Below the pieces are notes generated by a model. It had not been told where the DNA came from, did not search any database, and was given only the letters and a program-made list of their open reading frames with translations. Positions 25,210 through 33,888 of a DNA stretch of 64,000 bases are shown here, one piece after another. This DNA comes from VFZP01 sp043755595. GTDB taxonomy: Bacteria; Acidobacteriota; Terriglobia; Bryobacterales; Bryobacteraceae. Positions within the stretch are counted from its first letter, which is position 1. Each line of letters starts with the position of its first letter. The position numbers and the translations under genes are program-made. Location of the stretch: positions 1 to 64,000 of the forward strand of contig JAYUSQ010000117.1 in assembly GCA_043755595.1 (NCBI GenBank), in the 5' to 3' direction.

Positions 25210-26109
25210 ATGTATAACGCATTCTTTGGCTTCAAAGAAAGCCCGTTCAATCTCAGTCCCGATCCTGCGTTTCTGTATAGAAGCACGCAGCATGAGGAGG
25301 CGTTGGCCAATCTCATCTACGGCGTGCAGAGCCGCAAGGGATTCATCGTCTTAACCGGCGAGGTTGGCACGGGTAAGACCACTCTGCTCGAGTGCCTGCG
25401 CGACTATTTGTATGAGCATCGCGTCGAATTCGCCTTCCTGTTCAATTCCCGTATCAAGCCTGAAGAGATGTACGAAATGATCGCCTACGATCTGGACTTG
25501 CGTTGCAATCGCACGTCCAAGACAGAAGTGATTTATGCGCTGAATGACCTTTTGATTCAACAGGCCAACCAGGGTTCGACCGTGGTCCTGATTGTCGACG
25601 AGGCCCATAATCTTGAGTGGGAAGTGCTCGAAGAGATCCGCATGTTAGGAAACTTCGAGAATCGCGCCGGCAAACTCCTGCAAGTGATTCTCGCCGGACA
25701 GCCCGAGTTTGACCGAAAATTGGATGCTCCCAACCTGCGCCAGCTCAAGCAACGCGTGGTGTTACGTTACAGCCTGCGGCCGTTTCAGGAGATCGAAACC
25801 GTCGAGTACATCCAGAACCGCCTTGAAAAGGCGGGCATGCCCGATCAGCAAGTGTTCCCGCCCGATCTTCTCAGCGATATTCATCTCCGGTCCCAGGGCA
25901 TCCCGCGTGTCATCAATGCCATTTGTGACAACCTGATGCTGACCGCCTTTGCGCTTGAATCTCAGGTTTGCTCGGTCGAGATGCTCGATGAAGTCACCGC
26001 CGATATGCGTCTGGAATGGCCCGGTCGCCGCCTGCGGCTGCGCGGGACCTCAGCCATGGGCGAGGAGCCTTCTTTTCGTACTCCGCAATTCAGCCGCGGC
26101 GGCGACTAG
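25210..26109 (+). CDS. ExeA-like AAA ATPase
   Basis: 299 residues. YNAFFGFKESPFNLSPDPAFLY at the start is the ExeA/GspA-type signature. Walker A GEVGTGKTTLL near 47-57, Walker B VVLIVDEAHN near 121, a sensor-1 region VILAGQPEFD and arginine-containing QRVVLRYSLRPF follow, with the helical lid containing GIPRVINAICDNLML. Such ATPases serve type II secretion, pilus or exopolysaccharide (exosortase-type) loci. It stands 201 bases after csm5, with no partner gene beside it; its job cannot be fixed. Confidence 0.82.
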   Translation: MYNAFFGFKESPFNLSPDPAFLYRSTQHEEALANLIYGVQSRKGFIVLTGEVGTGKTTLLECLRDYLYEHRVEFAFLFNSRIKPEEMYEMIAYDLDLRCNRTSKTEVIYALNDLLIQQANQGSTVVLIVDEAHNLEWEVLEEIRMLGNFENRAGKLLQVILAGQPEFDRKLDAPNLRQLKQRVVLRYSLRPFQEIETVEYIQNRLEKAGMPDQQVFPPDLLSDIHLRSQGIPRVINAICDNLMLTAFALESQVCSVEMLDEVTADMRLEWPGRRLRLRGTSAMGEEPSFRTPQFSRGGD

Positions 26110-26129
26110 AGCATTTTCATTGTAAGCGT

Positions 26130-26184
26130 GGTCCGCTCCTTCACGGCTCGAAACGGAGCCGCGAGCGTCAGCGAGCAATAGTCC
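26130..26184. repeat. Dispersed palindromic repeat, copy 1 (degenerate)
   Basis: Two arms, one reading CCGCTCCTTCACGGCTCG and the other GAGCCGCGAGCGTCAGCGAGC, face each other across AAACG. The left arm resembles the element at 63790..63816 (CCGCTCCCTCGCGGTCGCGG). Such elements are scattered through Solibacter-like and planctomycete genomes; here the arms have drifted. Confidence 0.5.
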
Positions 26185-26350
26185 ACGGTAAGTCTAGAAC
26201 GCCACCAACAGGCCTGTGCGGCTTCGCTTGCCGAATTCGCAGAGACTGACAGCGGCCCCATACATTCCCATATTTGCGCATTTCAGCTAGGAAAAATCTT
26301 AGTTGTGCTAAGCGATTTACCCTGGTAATGTAATCTTCATGACAGGAGGC

Positions 26351-26370
26351 ACTAAGGCTTAGGCCTTAGT
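26351..26370. promoter_or_regulatory. Palindrome upstream of small secreted peptide
   Basis: ACTAAGGC and GCCTTAGT form a perfect 8-base inverted repeat with a 4-base centre, 44 bases before the start of the peptide gene at 26414. Position fits an operator or a leader hairpin; no regulator is identified. Confidence 0.35.
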
Positions 26371-26413
26371 CAATATTAGGGCAAATCACTTTGCTCCCTT
26401 AGGGGACTTCAAA

Positions 26414-26554
26414 ATGCGCAAAATCATTCTTTTTTCGGTAACTTGCATCACCCTCATCGTGTTGGCAGCGGGTACCTATTCGGCGTCAACGGAACTGGCC
26501 AACGGAATTCCTCCTCCGCTTTGCGATTGTGCTCCGATTAGCGACGCCGCGTAA
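26414..26554 (+). CDS. Small secreted peptide of unknown function
   Basis: 46 residues encoded by ATG 26414 to TAA 26552. A hydrophobic leader (about 3-19, KIILFSVTCITLIVLAAG) is followed by a short tail with two nearby cysteines in CDCAP. The ATG follows a purine-rich AGGGGAC. The tail is too short for a folded domain; it could be a secreted signal, a membrane peptide, or a short modified product. It lies 52 bases before the membrane protein gene and may be cotranscribed with it. No family recognised. Confidence 0.5.
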   Translation: MRKIILFSVTCITLIVLAAGTYSASTELANGIPPPLCDCAPISDAA

Positions 26555-26606
26555 TTATCACGGTTAACGATTACGGGGTTCCTGCCGATCTGAATATAGG
26601 GACCCC

Positions 26607-27302
26607 GTGTCTTTTGAGCTCGTTACTATCCTAGATGTTTGTCTCTCCTCCGCGAACGTCGCGTTTGCGCTGGCAGCTGCTTGGGCTTTGTGCCGTAGCG
26701 GCAAAGTCTGCTCCTACCCCCTTCTCCTGCTTTTCTTCTTGATTTCCCCCGCCTTCAACATAATCTTCACTTCCAACATGTTCCTCGGTTTCCTCGACCG
26801 GGCATACTACGGACGGCTGTATTGGGCGAATGAACTGGTTGAGCAAGGTTTCGCCATGGCGATGATGGTGTGTGTGATGCGCTTTGCTCTAGCCGGCGAG
26901 CGTAGTTCCGCCATCCTCAGCCAAGGGCTGGCTTCGGTCGCCGTCGTACTTGTTGCCGCCCTACTCACGGAGGGCTCGCCTTCTTTTGGCTCTTTGTGGA
27001 TGACCGGTTTCACCCGGAACCTCAGTTTCGGGGTAGCCTTGATGAACTTTCAGGTTTGGGGGCTCCTGCTGGGAAGACGCGTCAAGAGCCGGGAGATTCT
27101 CCTGCTGGCTTCCGGTCTCGGCCTGCTCACCACCGGCAAATCGCTTGGACATACGATTCGCATTGTCGCCGAGCCCGGCGGTTGGGCTGAGCTGTGCGGC
27201 AACTATCTGGTGGTCGCCACCAGCATCCTAGCTGCCTACGTTTGGTGGTCCGCTTTCCGCCCTGCCCCCCAAAAAAACCTAACTTTGGTGAAAGCCGCCT
27301 GA
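26607..27302 (+). CDS. Multi-pass membrane protein of unknown function
   Basis: 231 residues from a GTG. Six or seven hydrophobic helices (for example AFALAAAWAL, YPLLLLFFLIS, VAVVLVAALL, EILLLASGLGLLT, SILAAYVWWSAF) span nearly the whole chain, leaving a short Lys-containing tail. Arg and Glu residues lie in the short loops. No motif lets me name it. It is in line with the small peptide gene upstream. Confidence 0.75.
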   Translation: MSFELVTILDVCLSSANVAFALAAAWALCRSGKVCSYPLLLLFFLISPAFNIIFTSNMFLGFLDRAYYGRLYWANELVEQGFAMAMMVCVMRFALAGERSSAILSQGLASVAVVLVAALLTEGSPSFGSLWMTGFTRNLSFGVALMNFQVWGLLLGRRVKSREILLLASGLGLLTTGKSLGHTIRIVAEPGGWAELCGNYLVVATSILAAYVWWSAFRPAPQKNLTLVKAA

Positions 27303-27379
27303 AGGTAGTGTAAAATTTCAATTGACCGAATCCAATCGTTTGGGCGGCCTGGTGGGCCAGCTCCACGGGAGAAAATCGA

Positions 27380-28726
27380 ATGGCGTCTTCACTCGAGCGT
27401 AGACAATTTCTGATGGGGGCCGGCTTGGCCACTCAACAGGCATGGGCGGCGGCTCGCCCGGCTGCCAAAAGCGCAGGCCGTGTACTTGGCGCCAATGATC
27501 GCATCAACGTCGGAGTAATCGGTACCGGCGGACGTGGCACGTACGTTGCCAGCGAGTTCATGAAGGCCGGCAAGGCTGAGGCCAACTGTCAGATCGTGGC
27601 CGTCTGCGACGTCTATCAGAAGCGCGTCAATCGCAACAAGGATATCTATACCAACGAATACGGCAAATGCGACGCCTACCTTGATTACCGCGAAGTGATC
27701 GGCCGCCCCGATATCGACGCTGTCATCGTCGCGACGCCTGACCATTGGCACGCCCCGATTGCCCTGGCCGCGATGGATCACGGCAAAGACGTGTATCTCG
27801 AAAAGCCGATGTGCCACACCGTCGAAGAGGCGCGGCAATTGGTCGCCACCGTCAAAGAAACCAAGCGAGTGTTGCAGGTCGGCTCCCAGACCACGTCGGG
27901 TGACCAGTGGCATCAGGCCAAGCGTGTGATCGGCGAAGGCATGCTCGGCAATATGTTGCTCAGCCAAGGATCCTACCATCGCAATTCGGTCGAGGGTGAG
28001 TGGAACTACAACATCGATAAAGAAGCCGGTCCCGATGGCAAGGGAGAGAACTACATCGATTGGAAAATGTGGCTTGGCAATGCCACTAAGCGCGCTTATG
28101 ACGCCGATCGCTTCTTCCGTTTCCGCAAGTATTGGGACTACTCGGGCGGCATCGCCACCGATCTGTTCTATCACGTTGTCGCGCCAATGAACATTTGCTG
28201 GGGCGAACCGCAATTCCCCCACAAGGTGATGGCGGGCGGCGGCATCTATCAATTCAAGGATCGCGAGGTGCCGGACACGTTCCACCTCATGGGTGACTAC
28301 GCCAAGGGCCATTCACTCGTGTTATCCAGTTCGATGGCGAACTCGCAGCATATTCCCGGCTTGATCCGCGGCCACGGCGGCACGCTCACCATGGTGGAAC
28401 ATGGCCGCTTTGAAGGCTCCGCTCCTTACATCACTCTCAAGGCCGAGCGCGGGCGCAATGGAGCCTACGTAGTGCCTGAGCTCGAAGCCAAGTTCAACGG
28501 TGAAACCGAGATCAAAGTGCCCGTCAAGGAAATCAACACGATGCAGACGCACGTGAATAATTTCCTGAGTTGCATGCGCACCCGTCAGAAGCCTACGCTC
28601 GATGTCGAAACCGGCGCCCGCGCGCAGGTGCTCATCACGATGGCCGTCAATAGCTATCGCGAGGGCCGCGTGTTGTACTTCGACGAAAAGAACTGGAAGG
28701 TTGTCCCCAAGGCTCCGCGGGCCTAA
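27380..28726 (+). CDS. Tat-exported Gfo/Idh/MocA-family oxidoreductase
   Basis: 448 residues. Twin-arginine leader ERRQFLMGAGLATQQ, then Rossmann start NVGVIGTGGRGTYV (NAD(P) binding), D-V/A cluster VIVATPDHWHAP, and EKPMCHTVEEARQL with the conserved EKP lysine. The C-terminal domain has DLFYHVVAPMN and a glycine-rich loop. Family members oxidise or rearrange sugars and sugar acids. Tat export with bound cofactor is usual in Solibacter-like bacteria. The substrate is not predictable. Confidence 0.9.
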   Translation: MASSLERRQFLMGAGLATQQAWAAARPAAKSAGRVLGANDRINVGVIGTGGRGTYVASEFMKAGKAEANCQIVAVCDVYQKRVNRNKDIYTNEYGKCDAYLDYREVIGRPDIDAVIVATPDHWHAPIALAAMDHGKDVYLEKPMCHTVEEARQLVATVKETKRVLQVGSQTTSGDQWHQAKRVIGEGMLGNMLLSQGSYHRNSVEGEWNYNIDKEAGPDGKGENYIDWKMWLGNATKRAYDADRFFRFRKYWDYSGGIATDLFYHVVAPMNICWGEPQFPHKVMAGGGIYQFKDREVPDTFHLMGDYAKGHSLVLSSSMANSQHIPGLIRGHGGTLTMVEHGRFEGSAPYITLKAERGRNGAYVVPELEAKFNGETEIKVPVKEINTMQTHVNNFLSCMRTRQKPTLDVETGARAQVLITMAVNSYREGRVLYFDEKNWKVVPKAPRA

Positions 28727-28729
28727 CGC

Positions 28730-29353
28730 TTGCGGCGTCCGTGCCTCATCGGAATTGGTGGCCCGTCTGGCTCGGGCAAGTCCACCCTGGCAGCCCGGCT
28801 CGGCGCGGAGCTGCCAGGCGGCGGCGTGATCGTTTCGCTCGATTCCTACTATCGTCCGCTTGACCATCTCACGGCCTCCGAGCGCGCCCAGACGAACTTC
28901 GATCATCCAGACGCCCTCGATTGGGATCTGTTCCTCGCCCAGCTTTCGACTCTGCGCAACGGCGAGTCGATTGAAGAGCCCGTCTACCGTTTTGACCTGC
29001 ACACGCGCGATCCGCAAACCCGGGCGATTCGTCCGGGTTCCTTCGTCATCGTCGAAGGCATCCTGGCGCTGCATCGCGAAGCGGTCCGAGCCATGTTCGA
29101 CTTGAAAATCTACATCGAGACCGCCGACCAGGAGTGCTACCGGCGCCGGCTCGAACGCGACACTCGCGAGCGCGGCCGGACCGGCGAATCGGTAGCCGAG
29201 CAATACCGCGCGACAGTGCGCCCAATGACGGAGAGCTTTGTCTGGCCCACGCGCCGCTTCGCCGATCTACTGGTTTCCGGTGAACGCGGTTGCGACGAGC
29301 CTGTCTCGGAGGCGCTCGACTTTCTCGGGTTCCAGAAATCGCCGGCGACCTGA
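28730..29353 (+). CDS. udk: Uridine kinase
   Basis: 207 residues from a TTG, 3 bases after the previous stop. P-loop GGPSGSGKSTLA near 9-20, then DSYYRPLDHLT, FDHPDALDWDLF, and VIVEGILALH, the order seen in uridine/cytidine kinase. Lid arginines are in RRRLERDTRERGR. It phosphorylates uridine to UMP in pyrimidine salvage. A panthothenate- or phosphoribulokinase-like relative is possible, but the DxYY and FDHPDA motifs favour Udk. Confidence 0.85.
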   Translation: MRRPCLIGIGGPSGSGKSTLAARLGAELPGGGVIVSLDSYYRPLDHLTASERAQTNFDHPDALDWDLFLAQLSTLRNGESIEEPVYRFDLHTRDPQTRAIRPGSFVIVEGILALHREAVRAMFDLKIYIETADQECYRRRLERDTRERGRTGESVAEQYRATVRPMTESFVWPTRRFADLLVSGERGCDEPVSEALDFLGFQKSPAT

Positions 29354-29426
29354 CCTACGTCTCACAAAAAATATTCAGCCCAAACCCGAATCCTTTCGCC
29401 CGCCTGGTGGAAACTAGTGTGTAGAA

Positions 29427-29933
29427 ATGACTGATGCGGACTTTCGCCACGCATTTCAAAGTCACAAGGACATCGTGTACCGTTTTGCCTATCGTATGAC
29501 CGGATCGAGCGCCACTGCCGAAGATATTGCGCAGGATTGTTTCGTGACCCTCTGGCGCAAGCCGGGCGCGTTCGATCCCAGCCGTGGCACGCTCCGGTCG
29601 TTTCTCCTCGGCATCGCGCGCAATCTTGTTCTCAAGCGTTGGCGGAGCGAGCGTCCGCACGAATCGCTGGATGAAGCGATGGAAGACGGCGCACGGGCCC
29701 TGCTGCCCTTCGATCTGGCCGGGCAAGAGCGCGACGAAGCGGTCCGCAACGCGATCATGTCGCTGCCGCCTCTCCAGCGCGAGGCATTGATTCTGGCCGA
29801 GTACGAAGAATTATCGCTTGAGGAAATCGGGGCCGCTACGGCGGCCGAGCTGGCGGCCGTGAAATCGCGGCTTCATCGCGCCCGCCAGAATCTGCGCCGG
29901 ATTTTAGAGCCGCTATTTGCAACCCGGAGGTGA
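29427..29933 (+). CDS. ECF-type RNA polymerase sigma factor
   Basis: 168 residues. Region 2 contains YRFAYRMTGSSATAEDIAQDCFVTLWR, region 3 linker FDPSRGTLRSFLLGIARN, and region 4 LPPLQREALILAEYEELSLEEIG with helix-turn-helix TAAELAAVKSRLHRAR. The downstream gene (3 bases on) encodes a small membrane protein that is likely its anti-sigma factor, and a thioredoxin follows. This fits an envelope or redox stress switch. Confidence 0.9.
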   Translation: MTDADFRHAFQSHKDIVYRFAYRMTGSSATAEDIAQDCFVTLWRKPGAFDPSRGTLRSFLLGIARNLVLKRWRSERPHESLDEAMEDGARALLPFDLAGQERDEAVRNAIMSLPPLQREALILAEYEELSLEEIGAATAAELAAVKSRLHRARQNLRRILEPLFATRR

Positions 29934-29936
29934 TTC

Positions 29937-30248
29937 ATGATGCAACCAGATGATGACCGTCGCGATGAATCTCAACTGAGCGGCCTGCTGCGCGAGTGGC
30001 AGGTTCCCGGCGCACCCGCTTCACTCGAAAGGCGTGTGCTGGCGGCCTGTCCGCCGCCGAAGCGTTCCTGGTGGCGCTTTCTGCTTAGCGGGTCGATCCC
30101 GGTTCCTGTGCCGGTCGCCTGTCTGCTGGCCTTGCTGCTCACGGGCGCGGTTTGGCGCTTTGCCGCCGCTGGACCCGCCCCGTGCGCCGCTACGGCGTCC
30201 GCCCCCCTTCTGGTCCGTTGCGCCAGCCCTGTGCCGGGCGCTTGCTAA
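29937..30248 (+). CDS. Putative anti-sigma factor, small membrane protein
   Basis: 103 residues. A short cytoplasmic part (ESQLSGLLREWQVPGAP) is followed by one hydrophobic segment (PVPVACLLALLLTGAVWRF) and a Pro/Ala/Cys-rich tail with four cysteines. Its location 3 bases after the sigma factor gene and its one-TM layout suggest anti-sigma function, although the usual zinc HxxxCxxC motif is absent. Inference rests mainly on position. Confidence 0.55.
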   Translation: MMQPDDDRRDESQLSGLLREWQVPGAPASLERRVLAACPPPKRSWWRFLLSGSIPVPVPVACLLALLLTGAVWRFAAAGPAPCAATASAPLLVRCASPVPGAC

Positions 30249-30293
30249 AATTCCGCGCGTTCGGCTAATCCCAAACTTTCAGGAGACGAAAAA

Positions 30294-30833
30294 ATGAGAA
30301 GCGCCACGCTGATGGCTATTGCAGTGTCTGTTTGTTCGATCATGCCCGCTGCGCCGATAGCGTCTCGCCCCGCCGGCGAGTTCACCTACTCGGACCTCCA
30401 GGGCAAGAACCATACCCTGTCAAGCCTACGCGGCAAAGTAGTTCTCGTGCAATTCCTCAGCACTACTTGCCCACACTGCCAGACCATGTCGCAGATGCTC
30501 TCGCGGCTCCAAGCCGAGTTCGGCCCGCGGGGCTTCCAGGCGATCGGAGTAGCGTTCAACGAAGCCACCGCCGGGATGACCGCCGCTTACGTGGACAACC
30601 ATCACGTCGCCATCCCCGTTGGCTATGCGCCGCGGGAAGCGGTGCTTGGATACCTGGGTTTTTCCGTGATGGAACGTGTGTCGGTGCCGCAGGTTCTGAT
30701 TATCGACCGCGCGGGCCAAGTGCGGGAACAGAGCGAAAGGGCCGGAACACCGCAACTTGGCGACGAAGCTTATCTCCGCGATAAGATCGCGCGGTTGCTG
30801 TCCGCACCCACCCGGCGCCGGACCGCTCGGTGA
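30294..30833 (+). CDS. Thioredoxin-like (TlpA/AhpC-type) secreted redox protein
   Basis: 179 residues with an N-terminal signal segment (about 1-22). The active-site motif CPHC is at 59-62 within LVQFLSTTCPHCQTM, followed by FQAIGVAFNEATAGM and a cis-proline region SVPQVLIIDRAGQV. Such proteins reduce or oxidise periplasmic disulfides. It is 45 bases after the putative anti-sigma gene and completes the sigma/anti-sigma/redox set. Confidence 0.85.
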   Translation: MRSATLMAIAVSVCSIMPAAPIASRPAGEFTYSDLQGKNHTLSSLRGKVVLVQFLSTTCPHCQTMSQMLSRLQAEFGPRGFQAIGVAFNEATAGMTAAYVDNHHVAIPVGYAPREAVLGYLGFSVMERVSVPQVLIIDRAGQVREQSERAGTPQLGDEAYLRDKIARLLSAPTRRRTAR

Positions 30834-30869
30834 CCGCCGCAACCCGGTTCTGAGCCGCCAGCGGTCTAC

Positions 30870-31358
30870 CTACTCGCCCGCTAGTTTCGGCGGGATGAAC
30901 CAGCGCAACACGCCCTTGGGGTGCGCGCCGAACGTATCGATATCGATGCGCGCGAGCGCACCCTTTTTGAAATCCACCAGCAACTCCGGCTCACCCAACA
31001 GGTACGCAAATAGCCGCCCGAATAGCGGCTCATGTCCCACCAGCAACAGCGCCAACTCCTCTTTGTAGACGCGGATCTCTTCCCACGCATCGCCGACATC
31101 GCTCGAAGGTAGCAGCGACTGTGTCAACACCAGATCTTCTTTCTTCAACCCTAAAACGGCGACCGCGATTTCGGCCGTTTCCATCGCCCGCCGGAACGGA
31201 CTCGTCAGGACCAAGGTTGGAATCGCCCCGGCGTTTTTCGCTACGCCCAGCACTTCCTTGAGCTTCTTCTTGCCTTCCGGAACCAGCGCCCGCGCGCTAT
31301 CGGCCGACCCCGGTTTTCCGTTCTCGGCGATGCCATGACGCAGTAAGTAAACTTGCAT
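30870..31358 (-). CDS. sixA: Phosphohistidine phosphatase SixA-like
   Basis: 162 residues. RHG motif YLLRHGIAE with catalytic His8, TSPFRRAMETA, and VGHEPLFGRL with the second His. This is the histidine-phosphatase clade of SixA, which dephosphorylates phosphohistidine in signalling or PTS proteins. It is single and convergent with the thioredoxin gene. Confidence 0.82.
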   Translation of the reverse strand: MQVYLLRHGIAENGKPGSADSARALVPEGKKKLKEVLGVAKNAGAIPTLVLTSPFRRAMETAEIAVAVLGLKKEDLVLTQSLLPSSDVGDAWEEIRVYKEELALLLVGHEPLFGRLFAYLLGEPELLVDFKKGALARIDIDTFGAHPKGVLRWFIPPKLAGE

Positions 31359-31419
31359 TCGGGTAGCCCTCGCGAATACCCCATTCTGTCATACTGATAT
31401 CGGTCTTGCCACGAAAAAC

Positions 31420-32649
31420 ATGCGTTCTGTTTTAAAACAATTCCAGGACGATCCGTTGCCGGGCCTCGCCGGAGCCGTGGCGGCCGCGGGCATGGTTTCA
31501 ATTGGAGCGTGCCATACTTTGCTTGGCATCGCGCTAGCGGCACTGATTGTACGCCGCGAACGCTTCTGCTTGCCGCCCTTTTGGCAGGCGATCGCGCTCT
31601 TTATGGCCGCGACGATTCTCTCGGCGGCGTTCAACGGGTATTTTCGCGAAGGCCTGCCGCAGCTTCGCAAGTTCTACGTGTGGATGATTCTGCCCGTGCT
31701 CTACAGCAGCCTGCGTACCTGCTGGCAGGTCCGCCGCGTTCTACAGGCGATGGCCGTTGGCGGTACGGCATCGGCCGCCTGGGGCATAGTGCAGTTCTAC
31801 CGCAAATATCAGCAAGCCTTGGAGCGTGGCGAGCCCTTTTACCAATCCTACGTCGGGTCGCGTATCACCGGCTTCACCAGCCACTGGCAGACGTTCGCGG
31901 GCGACATGATGCTGGCGTTCCTCATCGTCGCCGCTTTCGTCATCACAGTGCGGCGCCGGTCGCCGCTCGCCTTCGGAGCCTTGGGATTACTCAGTCTCGC
32001 GCTGCTGCTAGGTTTCACGCGTAGCATATGGCCCGCCACTGCCGCTGGACTTGCCGTCATCCTGTGGCAATGGCGGCCTATGGCTGTGTTGAGTCTTCCG
32101 TTGCTCGTGGGCTTGGTGGTGACTATGGCGCCGGAGCCGCTGCACAGCCGCATCGTGTCTTTGTGGAAACCCAACGCAACTCTCGATTCCAACGAACACC
32201 GCGCCGTGCTTCGCCGCACCGGCCTCGCCATGGCTGCTTCGAATCCACTGTTAGGCGTCGGTCCCGAACGCGTGCTTGCGCGCTTCGGGGAATACTATCC
32301 AACTGACGCGCCGCATCCGGTTCCCGCCGAGTGGTACACCAAGCACCTCCATAACACCTACATCCACTACGCGGCCGAGCGCGGGTTTCCCGCGATGTTG
32401 GCGCTCGTCGCGTTCATCCTGCTCGCCTGGGTTTATATGTTACGCGCCTTGCAACGAACCCGCCTGGATGACGAAAACCGGCGTATGGCGTTGTTGGTCG
32501 CCGCCGCTGCCATACCAGGCATCCTTGTGAGCGGATGGTGGGAGGTGAATCTCGGCGACAGTGAAGTGCTCGGCTGCTTCCTTGCGGTTCTTGCCTGCGG
32601 CTTCGTCGCAGCGGCCAGCGGGAACGATGCCCCGGAGGTTGCGTCATGA
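31420..32649 (+). CDS. O-antigen ligase-like membrane protein
   Basis: 409 residues with about ten membrane helices and the large periplasmic loop of the Wzy/WaaL (O-antigen_lig) superfamily: GVGPERVLARFGEYYP followed by HLHNTYIHYAAERGFP. The NTYIHYAAE loop carries the conserved His used in ligation. It could ligate O-antigen or polymerise a capsule-like glycan. There is no neighbouring sugar gene; the next gene overlaps by 4 bases. Confidence 0.78.
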   Translation: MRSVLKQFQDDPLPGLAGAVAAAGMVSIGACHTLLGIALAALIVRRERFCLPPFWQAIALFMAATILSAAFNGYFREGLPQLRKFYVWMILPVLYSSLRTCWQVRRVLQAMAVGGTASAAWGIVQFYRKYQQALERGEPFYQSYVGSRITGFTSHWQTFAGDMMLAFLIVAAFVITVRRRSPLAFGALGLLSLALLLGFTRSIWPATAAGLAVILWQWRPMAVLSLPLLVGLVVTMAPEPLHSRIVSLWKPNATLDSNEHRAVLRRTGLAMAASNPLLGVGPERVLARFGEYYPTDAPHPVPAEWYTKHLHNTYIHYAAERGFPAMLALVAFILLAWVYMLRALQRTRLDDENRRMALLVAAAAIPGILVSGWWEVNLGDSEVLGCFLAVLACGFVAAASGNDAPEVAS

Positions 32650-33875
32650 CGCTTGACGAATCCGATCCCATCGAACGTACGATTAAGTTTTCGCTCCGCC
32701 CGGGCACGTTCATCCGCGACGGGCAATGCATCCGCTTCGTGATGACGCTCGAAGCAGTCGCGCAAAGGATCGAAGCGCTCATTCCGAAAAATCCGGTGCG
32801 CGCCGTTACCCTCTATGAAGATTTCACCGCGGGCTGCCGTCTGAAGGTCAAAGAAGTGAACGACTCCAGCGGAGCCTTTGCCGCCTTCGCCCAGGATCTG
32901 ATCTGTGGTTCGATCAAAGCCAGCCAAGCGGCAGGATCGCCCCCCGGAGAGATTGTCGCCCGGCTCCTGGCGCGGATGGATGACGACCCATTCTCCTTCT
33001 GCTCCGAAATCGAAAATACTGCGGTCAAGGTTCTCGACGAATCCGGCCTCGCGGACTTCGCGGCCCGCATCCGGGAACGCTACGATACAGCGGAAGGGTA
33101 TCGGCGGACCCAGTACGACAGGATGCTGCGCACGATCTACCGGATGCAGAGCGACACCGAAATGTATCTCGCTTTCGCCGAAGAGACCGGTGTGACATCG
33201 GTCGATTGTCTCGCCTTGGCCACCATCCTGCTCTCGCGGCGCAAGACCGCGAACGCGCTCAAGTGGATCGAGCGAGGAATGGGAATCGAGCGCGGCCGCC
33301 GGATCCGATCCTCGTCGGCCCACGAACTGGAAAAGTTGCAACGCCAGTCGCTCGTCGAACTCGGTCGAAGCGGGGAAGCTCTTGAGTCCGCCTGGGACGC
33401 CTACCTGGCCATGCCCGCGCACTATACTTTTCAGGCCCTGATGAAGTTCGTCCCCGAAGCCGATCGAGCGCATTGGCGTGAACGAGCCATGGTGGCGTCC
33501 AGAAATGCCGATCTCAGTAGCCGAATTGACTTGTACGTCTCCCTCGACGAACTTGATCGGCTGGCTGAGACCGTCCGTCTGGCGAGCCCCGCTGAACTGA
33601 CAGCGATCTACGAGCACATTATTCAACCCGCCGCCGTCTAGCTTGACACTGCTCATCCGGCAGCCGCCGCACGATTGTGGTGCGTGCAAGGCCTGCGCAT
33701 CGTGGACGGTAAGGATAGCAAGCGCCACCGCGCTGCCGTCGCCCATCTCGCCAGAGCCAAATGGTGCTTCGAGCGAGCGGGCATGCATTCGGAATGGGCG
33801 GCGCTCGTGCCCCGCGTCCGCGCGGCTCACTACCGCAAAATGATTTTCATGGCTGGCTTCGAAGCCATCGCCTGA
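32646..33875 (+). pseudogene. DUF6880 protein gene interrupted by one in-frame TAG
   Basis: The first 331 codons (from the ATG overlapping the ligase stop) end in the TAG at 33639..33641. The same frame then continues without further stops to TGA at 33873..33875, encoding about 77 residues (starting LDTAHPAAA). RLWCVQGLRIVDGKDSKRHR and ERAGMHSEW look like the normal C-terminal end of the DUF6880 family. The whole would be about 409 residues. A single base change would restore it. It is either a recent nonsense mutation, a suppressed stop or a base error. The function of the family is unknown. Confidence 0.75.
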
Positions 33876-33888
33876 GAGAAAATAAACT

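Larger units (their letters stand above)
26110..26413. other. Non-coding gap with repeat and palindrome
   Basis: About 300 bases without a gene. It holds a degenerate palindromic repeat (26130..26184) and a second palindrome (26351..26370) ahead of the small peptide gene. The rest is AT-richer than its neighbours and shows no open frame I trust. A promoter for the downstream peptide probably lies between 26270 and 26400, but I could not fix its boxes. Confidence 0.6.

Noticed and set aside
27389..28312. Minus-strand frame opposite the Gfo/Idh/MocA gene
   Set aside because: The plus strand encodes a complete oxidoreductase; the minus frame has no motif.
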